This document shows, piece after piece, positions 9,350 to 17,097 of a stretch of 64,000 nt of DNA. The position numbers and the translations under genes were made by a program. How positions within the stretch are numbered: position 1 is the first letter of the stretch; each line of letters begins with the position of its first letter. A model generated the notes under the pieces. It made no database searches. It worked only from the letters and a program-made list of their open reading frames with translations, and was not told where the DNA came from. Origin of the DNA: UBA8752 sp042095055. Its GTDB lineage: Bacteria > Bacteroidota > Bacteroidia > Flavobacteriales_D > Sanyastnellaceae. Where the stretch lies: contig JBELBZ010000007.1 of the NCBI GenBank assembly GCA_042095055.1, forward strand, positions 1 through 64,000, written 5' to 3'.

Positions 9350-9873
9350 TCGCCCTTCTTTTCTCCTTTGAACCAGTCTTCTTTGCTGTCAAACAAAACA
9401 TTGAAGGTGGTCAGAGAGCCGTAACAACGGGTGATGTATTGCTGGAGGTTCACCTTGTCTTCATCCGACAACTTGGAGTTGCTGTTGATGTTCTGTTCCA
9501 GAACGCGCAAACGGTCCCGCAGCATGACGATTTTGTGAAAGAAAGTCTCGATGGGGATTTCCTTTCCCTTGAGTCCTTCTTCGCCTGGACGCAACTCCAT
9601 GACGCCTCCCTCCCATTTGTCTCCCAAATCAATGGGGCTTGGAGATTCAAGGTGCTGGTCAAAGACGTTTTCCACGGCGGTGACGACGTCTTCCAATGAG
9701 ATGCCTTCGCTGACCGCAGGTGCGGCTTCGAGCACCTCATAAGACTCGTAGGTTTTGGCGAGTTCCTTCTCTCCATGTTCCGTGAATTGTATGCGCCATG
9801 CGGCACCTGATTCGCCGAAAATGGCGCCTTCCCCGTACTTGGGGTGGCTGATGCGGGCTCCTATTCCAATCAT
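9346..9873 (-). CDS. Conserved Bacteroidota protein of unknown function
   Basis: A soluble 175-aa protein that I recognise only as a conserved hypothetical of this phylum. The N-terminus (ISHPKYGEGAIF...WRIQF) resembles the small SH3/Tudor-like module found at the end of UvrD/PcrA helicases. The C-terminal half has the conserved helix FFHKIVMLRDRLRVLEQNIN and LQQYITRCYGSLTTFNVLF. The ATG at 9873 is preferred over a GTG two codons upstream. It overlaps the ABA4-like gene by 4 bases. Binding to nucleic acid or RNA polymerase is a guess from the N-terminal module only. Confidence 0.72.
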   Translation of the reverse strand: MIGIGARISHPKYGEGAIFGESGAAWRIQFTEHGEKELAKTYESYEVLEAAPAVSEGISLEDVVTAVENVFDQHLESPSPIDLGDKWEGGVMELRPGEEGLKGKEIPIETFFHKIVMLRDRLRVLEQNINSNSKLSDEDKVNLQQYITRCYGSLTTFNVLFDSKEDWFKGEKKGE

Positions 9874-9951
9874 GCCCACTAAGATGAGTGCGATCAGACT
9901 CTACTTGAAGCTGCTTTGGTCTGCAAAATGAACAGCGGGCGGTCGAAGGCG

Positions 9952-9959
9952 TAAATTTG
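9952..9959 (+). promoter_or_regulatory. -7 promoter element of adenosine deaminase gene
   Basis: TAAATTTG is an exact match to the Bacteroidota consensus TAnnTTTG. It ends 6 bases before the ATG at 9966, so the expected transcription start falls at or next to the start codon. No well-placed -33 TTG is evident. Confidence 0.6.
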
Positions 9960-9965
9960 TGGGTC

Positions 9966-10964
9966 ATGCACGATGAAGCCCTCCGCGCCTTGCCCAAGGT
10001 GGAATTGCACTGCCACCTTGAATTGACAGCTCGGCATGGCTTGCTCAAAGAACTGTTGGCAGCCAAGGGGCGTCGGATAGATGATGCTGCGTTTCGTCGG
10101 GACTACCTGATTACGGAGCCTGTTGGGGACTTGCCGACCTTGCTCAACATCTTTTTGGGGCACCGTGATTTACTGGACTCTCCAGAAGTGGTGGAGCGCA
10201 TGACATACGAGTGTTGCGAAGACATGAGTGCCAATGGGGTGCGGTTGCTCGAATTGCGTTATGCCCCCAGCTTTCTGTGCGATGCACACCCCAGTATGGC
10301 ACCAGATGCCATGCACGCCGCCATTTTGAGGGGAATAGAGCGTGCAGAACAAGATTTTCCCATCGCCGTGGGGCTCATTTGCTTGCTGCAGAGGATCAAG
10401 ACGGTGCAGGAGAACAAGTATTGGTTGGACTTTGCCATTGAAAAAAGGGCCGATTTTCTAGCGGTGGATTTGGCCGACAATGAGTTGGCCTTTGGTCCCG
10501 AGATTTTTGCGCCGCTGTTTGAAAGGGCCAAGTCTGAGGGTTTTGCCGTGACCATTCATGCGGGTGAAGCTGAAGGCCCACAGGCTGCGATGAACATTCA
10601 GAAATCCATTGAGCTGTTGCACGCGGATAGAATTGGTCACGGCGTCAGAATCCTTGAGGACAAGGCTGTATTGGAGTTCGTGAGGGACCGGGGCGTGGTT
10701 CTCGAGTTGTGCCCAACGTCCAATTGGTTGAGCGGTGTCTGTGCCTCTCGAGAGGCGCACCCCTTCCGTCAAATCATGGAGGCAGGCATCCGCACTACGG
10801 TCAATACCGACGACCCTGGCATCATGAACATCGACATTATGGACGAGTACCGTTTGTTGAGGGATGGCATGGGATTCAGTGCAGAGGAATTCAAGCAGAT
10901 CAATGCTTGGGGACGAGATGCCTGCTTTATTCCTGAGGAGCGCAAGGCCCAAGTCTGGCCTTGA
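9966..10964 (+). CDS. add: Adenosine deaminase family protein
   Basis: Zinc hydrolase of 332 aa that probably deaminates adenosine (to inosine) or a related adenosyl compound. Metal and catalytic motifs are present in order: LHCHLE near residue 15, HAGEAEG, DRIGHG, ELCPTSN and NTDDPG. The usual HLDG after the first zinc histidines is HLEL here, so the substrate pocket may differ; aminodeoxyfutalosine or other adenosine-like substrates remain possible. The ATG was chosen over a TTG three codons upstream because an exact TAAATTTG lies 6 bases before it. Its stop abuts the stop of the convergent gene inside a TGATCA palindrome. Confidence 0.88.
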   Translation: MHDEALRALPKVELHCHLELTARHGLLKELLAAKGRRIDDAAFRRDYLITEPVGDLPTLLNIFLGHRDLLDSPEVVERMTYECCEDMSANGVRLLELRYAPSFLCDAHPSMAPDAMHAAILRGIERAEQDFPIAVGLICLLQRIKTVQENKYWLDFAIEKRADFLAVDLADNELAFGPEIFAPLFERAKSEGFAVTIHAGEAEGPQAAMNIQKSIELLHADRIGHGVRILEDKAVLEFVRDRGVVLELCPTSNWLSGVCASREAHPFRQIMEAGIRTTVNTDDPGIMNIDIMDEYRLLRDGMGFSAEEFKQINAWGRDACFIPEERKAQVWP

Positions 10965-11792
10965 TCAAGACTGAAACAGGTCTGGTCTGCGCCACCTGAG
11001 GACGGGCCTCCAAATGGGGGCCATGCGGACGAGCCTTTGTTTGGCTACAGTTGGTGCTCCGAATTCTGCGTAAAAGCGGTCGACGCCGGGGTCCATGCTG
11101 CCGCCGAAATCAAACGTTTCAGCGCCTTGTTGTGCGGCTTGGCGCATGGCGTGGCCAATGAGCAAAACGGTGGCCCTGCTGCTGGCACCGGGAGATCCGG
11201 TTCGGAATTGCCCGCCAAACCCATAGATGCAACGCCCATCTCCAGCACCATGAAACACCCCGCCGGCCAGCACCTCTCCCGTGGATTGGCGGACGGCCCA
11301 GGCGTGTGTGTTTGGCTCGAGAAGCAGCTCTTGAAGCAAGTTTCTGAGGGCCTGTTCATCGCTGGTTATGCCCTTGCGCAACCTTGCCGCTTGGTGGAGA
11401 TCCACCAAAAGAGAAAGGTCACTACACGGCTCGATGGTCATGCCTTCCCTTTCAGCGCGGTTGAATTGCTTTCGGCGTGTGGATGGCCAGGCGAGCACCG
11501 GATCCTTGTCCCGATTCAACGGGGATTGTCTGGTGTGCCTGAGCACAACTGATGTGTTTTTTGGAAGCTCCTTGAGCGGAGGTACTCCTGCGGGCAAATC
11601 CAGCACGATCAGGGCATGTGAGGACCCCGTCAAAAGCTGGCGCAGGTCAGCCTCACTCCACCCTCGGCCGATGTCTTGAGCCCAAGGCAGCGTAGCCAAT
11701 GTGCGCAACCCCCATTTCAGGGTTGTGCCTTTTCGGCGTCCTGCACCATCGCTGATGCAGTCTGGAAATGCCCTGTCCCAAGCGGCGTTCAT
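10965..11792 (-). CDS. GNAT/FemAB-like acyltransferase
   Basis: A 275-aa protein of the GNAT fold (Acetyltransf_6/FemAB-like group). The C-terminal signature ETFDFGGSMDPGVDRFYAEFGA is split here as FDFGGSMDPGVDRF followed by YAEFGA; this matches the FDF-GSM-PG-RF-GFGA motif of the group. A KQFNRAEREG helix sits in the N-terminal half. Members attach amino acids or acyl groups to peptides, glycans or lipids; this one's substrate is unknown. The ATG at 11792 is preferred over an upstream start because CATCTTTG lies 4 bases before it. It is divergent from the ABM gene with only 32 bases between starts. Confidence 0.7.
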   Translation of the reverse strand: MNAAWDRAFPDCISDGAGRRKGTTLKWGLRTLATLPWAQDIGRGWSEADLRQLLTGSSHALIVLDLPAGVPPLKELPKNTSVVLRHTRQSPLNRDKDPVLAWPSTRRKQFNRAEREGMTIEPCSDLSLLVDLHQAARLRKGITSDEQALRNLLQELLLEPNTHAWAVRQSTGEVLAGGVFHGAGDGRCIYGFGGQFRTGSPGASSRATVLLIGHAMRQAAQQGAETFDFGGSMDPGVDRFYAEFGAPTVAKQRLVRMAPIWRPVLRWRRPDLFQS

Positions 11793-11796
11793 GTTA

Positions 11797-11804
11797 CAAA
11801 GATG
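11797..11804 (-). promoter_or_regulatory. -7 element of FemAB-like gene in a 32-base divergent region
   Basis: CATCTTTG on the minus strand matches TAnnTTTG at seven of eight positions and ends 4 bases before the ATG at 11792. The opposing gene starts at 11825, so each gene's upstream promoter parts must lie inside the other's coding region. Confidence 0.45.
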
Positions 11805-11824
11805 GGGTGCGCGATCTTGCATTC

Positions 11825-12178
11825 ATGGCAGTGATAGACGACCGTGTTCAGCTTGAAGCTGGACACTATGCAAGCATCTTTATTTCTGAGCGCCCATTGG
11901 ACCCTCCAGGCTACGTCGAGACGATGGAAGCCATGATGGTCGAGGCCGAACAAATCAAAGGCTATCTGGGATTTGAATCTTTGCGGGAGGGTCGCGACGG
12001 CATCTTTATCAGCTACTGGCAGGACTTGACTTCTGTTGATGCTTGGGCATCGCATCTGGGTCACCGAAGAGCCAAGGCCAGAGGAGTGGGCGAATGGTAC
12101 GATGCTTTCCGAGTGGTGTTGTGTCGGGTAGAACGCACCCGCTGGTTTAGGCGGGCTGTCAATCCAGGATCAAAGTGA
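11825..12178 (+). CDS. Antibiotic biosynthesis monooxygenase (ABM) domain protein
   Basis: A small (117 aa) ferredoxin-like ABM/heme-oxygenase-like domain. The pattern GYLGFESLREGRDGIFISYW followed by W-SHLGHRRAKARG-GEWYDAF and a terminal VER is characteristic. Such proteins may be cofactor-independent oxygenases, heme-degrading enzymes or simple binding proteins, and this one is not assignable further. The ATG was chosen because an upstream extension of 19 codons would run into the divergent gene. The 3' end overlaps the convergent T9SS gene by 20 bases. Confidence 0.78.
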   Translation: MAVIDDRVQLEAGHYASIFISERPLDPPGYVETMEAMMVEAEQIKGYLGFESLREGRDGIFISYWQDLTSVDAWASHLGHRRAKARGVGEWYDAFRVVLCRVERTRWFRRAVNPGSK

Positions 12179-14390
12179 CTTGTCCGACTTCCTCGATGTC
12201 ATTGTCCAAACAACTGTGGTCGGCATTGAGGATGAAGTAATACACTCCGGGAGCAGCCACATTCCCTCCGATGCGGCCATCCCAACCTGCGCCAACACCT
12301 TCGGATTCGTGCACCTGAACGCCCCAGCGGTCAAAAACCTGGAGCTTGAAGTAAGAGAAAGACGAAGAGTTGGTCACATCCACGCCATTTCCATCTGTCC
12401 GTTTGGTGCCGATGCGAAACCTGTCGTTTTTGCCGTCTGCATTGGGGGTGATCACATTGGGGATGACCAGTTCGACTTCCGCGACCAATTCAGGGACATA
12501 GACTTCGAAATCTGCCGATTGGCTTGTGGCGCAGGTGTCGTTTACGATGGTCAATGTCACGGGGTACAATCCAGAACCGCCAAAGTCAAACGCTACAGTG
12601 TCACCCGAAGCTGAGCCTGCAGACCCGAAGTCCCAGGTGACAGCATCTGCAAAAGCGCCGTTGAATGTGAATTCCACTGTTGTTTCGAGGGAGCATGCCA
12701 AAGGCTCAACTGCACCAAAGGCGAGTACCAACGGGTCTTGGGGCAGGACCTCAATCAGGATGGACGCGGTATCTGCACAAGCTTCACCGGGTTGGGCAAT
12801 CAGTTGTGCCACATAACTGCCAAAATCTGAATAGGTCCAAGCGGACGGACCAGTGGTGTTTTCAGGACCTTGTTCTGTCGAGGGGTCATTGAGGTCAAAG
12901 GTCCATTGTTGGGATGTGGCATTGATGGACAGGTTGTTGAAACCAATCTCGAGGCCGTTGCACGGCGGTTCTGATGTTTCAAATGCCGCTGTTGGCAGGT
13001 CGGGAAGTTCCAAGTCCACTTGTGAGGTCGCTTGACACCCGATGTCATTGACCAGCTCTGTGGATACAGTGTGGTCTCCAGGGGGGATTGGCAATGTACC
13101 TGGAGCAGTGCTGCTGGCGACCTCTTCCCCATCGACCAGCCAAGTCAGGGATCCTGATTCACCCAACAGGTCGCCGGTGTATTCCACCGGTTGGCCCCAG
13201 CCTGCGGCAAAACAATTGGGCTCACCCAAAACAAAGGAAGCTTCAACGGGAGGTGCGACGAGGATGGATTGGGAGATGCTGTCACCGCATCCACCGAGGT
13301 CGTAAGCCAAAGAGACGGTATAGTTTCCTTGGGCTGGGAAGTTGAAGGAAGGCGTGGTCAAGGAGCTGGTGTCGCTGGCCGCCCCTGTTCCGAAATCCCA
13401 CGCGAAGGAACCGGTGTTGGCGCCCACACCGAAATTCACGTCAAGTCCAGTGCAGGGCTCTGGCCATTGCACCTCTGGAAAGACCAATTCACAGGGGACA
13501 ACGTCAATGGTGAAGTCCCGAAACACCTTCCCCAAATTGATCCAATTCCCATTGTCATCCTGCCGCGATTCATTGATGAAAATACCGATGACATATTTTC
13601 CAATGGTGGTCGGGGTGCCGGTCAATGTGCCCGTTTGTGGGTCGATTTGAATCCAATCTTCTGGGCTGTTCCCGAGGGGCGTCTGGGGGGCATAACCGTC
13701 GGCCCAGGTGACGTTGTCATACGGAGGCGGAGCCGGTGGATTTGGGGTCGGGGCAGAAAAGCTTCCACCGATGAACACGTTGCTGATAGAAAAAGAAAGG
13801 CTGTCTCCGTCGAGGTCTTGTGCGGGGTTGACCAAAGAAAAAGGCTGATTGACACAGACGTAGCCTTGCGGCAGGTTTTCAAACTTCGGTGAGGAGTTGG
13901 AGGTGAGGTCGATGTCGCCGTTGCCCAATGCCGGTGGTACCTCCACGAAAATCGTGAATCCCGTGTTGGTCGGATCCACCAAATTGATGACTTGCGGGTT
14001 TCGGCAACACCGTTGGAACACGATGGTGTAGGGTTCAGTGCTGGCGGGTAAAGTGAGGATGGTGGAATACACGGCACGCTCCACGCAAACACCAGGTGGC
14101 AGTTGTGCACAGGGGTTTCCGCTCTGAAGGTCAATTTGTTCCACGTCGCCCGTGATGGGCGCCTGCACTTGAGAGGCCAATGTGGTGCCTTGGTAGGCGG
14201 CGATGTTTGCCGCGAGATCGAAACCTGTGCCGTTGGTGTTGGTGGGCCCGCAATCCCTGTAAATCACGAGGAAAACTTCATATTGGTCTCCCCCCAAATG
14301 CTCGTAATACATGGACCCTCCCACAAGGTGTGTGGCCCAAGCCATGGGGCCCATGAGCAAACATGCCCCGCACAGGAGCATGGACCTCAT
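12159..14390 (-). CDS. Secreted PKD-repeat protein with T9SS type B sorting domain
   Basis: Predicted cell-surface protein of 743 aa. The start at the ATG before RSMLLCGACLLMGP gives a signal peptide ending ...AWA; it is preceded by TACATTTT, a weak -7 match. The N-terminal domain (THLVGGSMYYEHLGG ... IYRDCGP) is one often seen in gliding-associated surface proteins. Several PKD-like beta-sandwich repeats follow (WDFGTGAAS, WTFDLNDPS, WDFGSAGSAS). The C-terminus (VIPNVITPNADGKNDRF ... LQVFDRWGVQVHES ... GVYYFIL) is a type B (CHU_C) sorting domain for T9SS export. Probably an adhesin-like structural protein. Divergent from the GWxTD gene. Confidence 0.88.
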   Translation of the reverse strand: MRSMLLCGACLLMGPMAWATHLVGGSMYYEHLGGDQYEVFLVIYRDCGPTNTNGTGFDLAANIAAYQGTTLASQVQAPITGDVEQIDLQSGNPCAQLPPGVCVERAVYSTILTLPASTEPYTIVFQRCCRNPQVINLVDPTNTGFTIFVEVPPALGNGDIDLTSNSSPKFENLPQGYVCVNQPFSLVNPAQDLDGDSLSFSISNVFIGGSFSAPTPNPPAPPPYDNVTWADGYAPQTPLGNSPEDWIQIDPQTGTLTGTPTTIGKYVIGIFINESRQDDNGNWINLGKVFRDFTIDVVPCELVFPEVQWPEPCTGLDVNFGVGANTGSFAWDFGTGAASDTSSLTTPSFNFPAQGNYTVSLAYDLGGCGDSISQSILVAPPVEASFVLGEPNCFAAGWGQPVEYTGDLLGESGSLTWLVDGEEVASSTAPGTLPIPPGDHTVSTELVNDIGCQATSQVDLELPDLPTAAFETSEPPCNGLEIGFNNLSINATSQQWTFDLNDPSTEQGPENTTGPSAWTYSDFGSYVAQLIAQPGEACADTASILIEVLPQDPLVLAFGAVEPLACSLETTVEFTFNGAFADAVTWDFGSAGSASGDTVAFDFGGSGLYPVTLTIVNDTCATSQSADFEVYVPELVAEVELVIPNVITPNADGKNDRFRIGTKRTDGNGVDVTNSSSFSYFKLQVFDRWGVQVHESEGVGAGWDGRIGGNVAAPGVYYFILNADHSCLDNDIEEVGQVTLILD

Positions 14391-14451
14391 TGAAAATGTA
14401 TCTTGCCAATTCATGCTGTTCACAGGTTACAATGTAAAGCATCTCGTCCCG

Positions 14452-15936
14452 ATGCGCCGGCTTTCCTGCTTGTTGGTGTTGGTGCCACTTTTGCTTGGTT
14501 CCGGCGTGCGCATGCAGGCCCAAGTAGCAACCAACACCCCTTCCTTGCGGTTGGCAACACGCCAATTTCAGGCGCCTGACGGCTTGCCTTACCTCGAGGT
14601 TCAAGCAGAGTTTTTGGCCAGCAGTGTGACGTGGTTGGCAGAAGGTGACTCTGTGTTTCGGGCGGCGGTCAGATGGACTGTCATCGCCTACGACAGCGCA
14701 GGGACAGTCGCTGGATTCGCGAAGTCTACAGCCCGAACGGGCCTCCTCGGTTTGAAAGGCGATTTTGTCGATGTGGTGCGCATGGAGTTGGCACCCGGTC
14801 CCCATGTATTGGAACTGGAAGTGGAAGACATTGGTGATCCTGATCGGTTGCACCTCGAATACGAAACTGTGGTGGAGGTTTCGGCACCTGCCAATCTGGA
14901 TATCAGCGATTTATTTGTGGTACAAGGGGTGGCTGCCGCTTCGGAGCCCCCCGGGCCACTCACCCGCTCCGGGAAGGACATTCTGCCTTTGCTGGACCGA
15001 AGGGTTTCTGCCGAAGCCAGCCGGATTCCCTTCTATTGTGAGCTGTACGGCACCGAGGATGCATTTGGCGAATCAGGTGCGTTTTTGGTTGTGGCAGGCT
15101 TTCGGACTCCTGGAGAAAGTGGACCGTGGATCAACGAGACCAAGCGCTTCTTTAGAATGACCGCAGCTCCCGTGCTTCCTTTGCTCGAAGCCTTGCCCCC
15201 GCCCCCTGCTGGGCCGCATGAGCTTGTGGTTCAGATCATGACGCCAGAACAGGAACTGTTGGTGTCCAACGCAGTCAGGCTTGAGTGTGTATCCGGGGCG
15301 GCGCAAGATGCGGCTGAGGCGGCGGGCTCTTTGTCGCCTTTTGTCATGGATTACGACGACCGTGACAGCCTGCTCGCCTTGGTAGAGACCCTCATTCCCA
15401 TCGCCGATGCTGGTGAGCGGAGGTCTATCGAACATGTGCTTCAAGGGGCGGATTTGCGCCAGCTGCAGTCATTCCTCGAACATTTCTGGACGGTCAGGTC
15501 ACCAGAAGGGCCTGCTGAGGCATGGCAGATTTACCGCAGGGAAGTGGCGGTTGCAGACTACGAGTATGGCGCTTGTCCCAACCGCGAAGGCCATGAGACG
15601 GACATGGGTTGGATATTGCTTCGGTACGGCCGGCCTAACACGGTGGTGCAGCGGCACAATGGCACCGCCTACTACCCTTACGAGATTTGGCACTACCACA
15701 AGGCTGGTCAATTCAACAACAGGCGTTTCTTGTTTTACACGCCACAAGTGGTGGGCGAATGCTTCGAACTGTTGCACAGCGACCATCCCCGAGAATTGCG
15801 CAATGCAGATTGGCTCGACATCCTCAAGACGCGGGAACTGGGCCATTCAGTGGTCGACAGTCGCATGAACCAGCTGGGCAACAGAGACACGTACAGCAGA
15901 GAAGAGCCCGAGGATTTGTTCTTCAATCCTCGTTGA
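14452..15936 (+). CDS. GWxTD domain-containing exported protein
   Basis: A 494-aa exported protein. The start is the ATG of a signal peptide (MRRLSCLLVLVPLLLGSGV); the frame extends upstream without good coding signal. The C-terminal third contains the GWxTD-domain features: LQSFLEHFW near residue 340, then TDMGWILLRYGRP followed by YPYEIWHY and RRFLFY. GWxTD proteins are common in Bacteroidota and their molecular role is not established. The next gene starts one base after its stop, so the glycosyltransferase is probably co-transcribed. Confidence 0.83.
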   Translation: MRRLSCLLVLVPLLLGSGVRMQAQVATNTPSLRLATRQFQAPDGLPYLEVQAEFLASSVTWLAEGDSVFRAAVRWTVIAYDSAGTVAGFAKSTARTGLLGLKGDFVDVVRMELAPGPHVLELEVEDIGDPDRLHLEYETVVEVSAPANLDISDLFVVQGVAAASEPPGPLTRSGKDILPLLDRRVSAEASRIPFYCELYGTEDAFGESGAFLVVAGFRTPGESGPWINETKRFFRMTAAPVLPLLEALPPPPAGPHELVVQIMTPEQELLVSNAVRLECVSGAAQDAAEAAGSLSPFVMDYDDRDSLLALVETLIPIADAGERRSIEHVLQGADLRQLQSFLEHFWTVRSPEGPAEAWQIYRREVAVADYEYGACPNREGHETDMGWILLRYGRPNTVVQRHNGTAYYPYEIWHYHKAGQFNNRRFLFYTPQVVGECFELLHSDHPRELRNADWLDILKTRELGHSVVDSRMNQLGNRDTYSREEPEDLFFNPR

Positions 15937-15937
15937 T

Positions 15938-17014
15938 ATGCCCACTGAGCCGCTTCCCTCCTGTCGTGTAGCCATTGCTGTTCTCAATTGGAACGGTGTG
16001 GCCCATTTGCGTCGGTTTCTTCCTTCGGTGGTTGCACACAACGGTCCCTCGGACCAAGTGGTGGTCATTGACAACGGCTCTGACGATGAGAGCTTGGCTG
16101 TGTTGCGGGATGAGTTTCCAGAGGTGAGCGTGGTTCAGTTGCATCAAAACCATGGTTTTGCAGGGGGCTACAATGAGGGTTTGGAAGCCTTGGGTCAGGA
16201 ATTGCGGTCCGAATGGGTCCTTCTCCTGAACAGCGATGTTGAGGTTACGCCCCACTGGGTTGACGGCATGGTCAATGCGGCCGAGGCCCACGGTTGGTCT
16301 GCGGTCCAGCCCAAGATCCGATCGGTGGACCGACGGGCCGAATTTGAATATGCCGGTGCAGCGGGGGGATATATGGACCGCTTTGGGTTCATGTTTTGTG
16401 CGGGCCGCATATTTGACGCCTTCGAACCGGACAAGGGCCAATATGATGCTGATCGACCGGTATTTTGGGGTTCTGGGGCCGCGTTGTTGGTTCGGTCCTC
16501 TGCGTGGGCTGAGACCCAAGGTTTGGACGTTGATTTCTTCGCCCACATGGAGGAGATCGACCTGTGCTGGCGGATGCGCAACCGCGGTCATGTCGTGGGC
16601 GTGGCATCCTCCGTCCATGTGTACCACCTCGGTGGTGGCACGCTGGCCCATTCAAGCCCCCGAAAGGCCAAATTGAATTTCAGGAACAACCTGTTTTTGT
16701 TGCTGAAAAACGACCACCGGTCGGGCATTGGCTTTCGGATCTTCTTCCGCCAATTGCTCGATGGAATCGCTGCTTTGCGGTTCTTGTCCGAAGGCAAGGT
16801 GGACTTTTTCAAGGCTGTGATTCAAGCGCATGCTGAATTCAGACAGACCAAAGCTTCGATGTTGCGCAAGCGTCAAAATGAAATGGAGGCGTGTGCAAAC
16901 GCAGTGTTGACGCCAGAAGCCATGGCGGGCCGCTATCGCGGCAGCATCATCGTCGACTATTTTTTGCGCGGCAGAAAACGATGGTCTGACTTGCCTGCTT
17001 CTCGGTTTCGTTAG
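15938..17014 (+). CDS. Family 2 glycosyltransferase (rhamnosyltransferase-like)
   Basis: Transfers a sugar from a nucleotide donor to an unknown acceptor at the inner face of the membrane. The 358-aa protein has the GT-A fold signature VAIAVLNWNG, VVVIDNGSDDES, NHGFAGGYNEG and the donor/metal site LLLNSDVEV. ED-type acceptor residues are in FAHMEEIDLCWRMRNRG. This arrangement is typical of GT2 enzymes building polysaccharides or glycan side chains. It begins one base after the GWxTD stop. A possible terminator follows at 17041. Confidence 0.9.
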   Translation: MPTEPLPSCRVAIAVLNWNGVAHLRRFLPSVVAHNGPSDQVVVIDNGSDDESLAVLRDEFPEVSVVQLHQNHGFAGGYNEGLEALGQELRSEWVLLLNSDVEVTPHWVDGMVNAAEAHGWSAVQPKIRSVDRRAEFEYAGAAGGYMDRFGFMFCAGRIFDAFEPDKGQYDADRPVFWGSGAALLVRSSAWAETQGLDVDFFAHMEEIDLCWRMRNRGHVVGVASSVHVYHLGGGTLAHSSPRKAKLNFRNNLFLLLKNDHRSGIGFRIFFRQLLDGIAALRFLSEGKVDFFKAVIQAHAEFRQTKASMLRKRQNEMEACANAVLTPEAMAGRYRGSIIVDYFLRGRKRWSDLPASRFR

Positions 17015-17040
17015 GCCAAATCATCGCCTACACATTGCTC

Positions 17041-17070
17041 AACAGCGGCAACAAAGGCGCCGTTGTTTAT
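17041..17070 (+). terminator. Possible terminator after glycosyltransferase
   Basis: Arms AACAGCGGC and GCCGTTGTT pair with one mismatch or bulge around a short loop and run into TTGTTTATC. The T-run is imperfect, so this is only a candidate. Confidence 0.35.
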
Positions 17071-17097
17071 CATGTGGTAAGGCATTGATTGCGCCTC

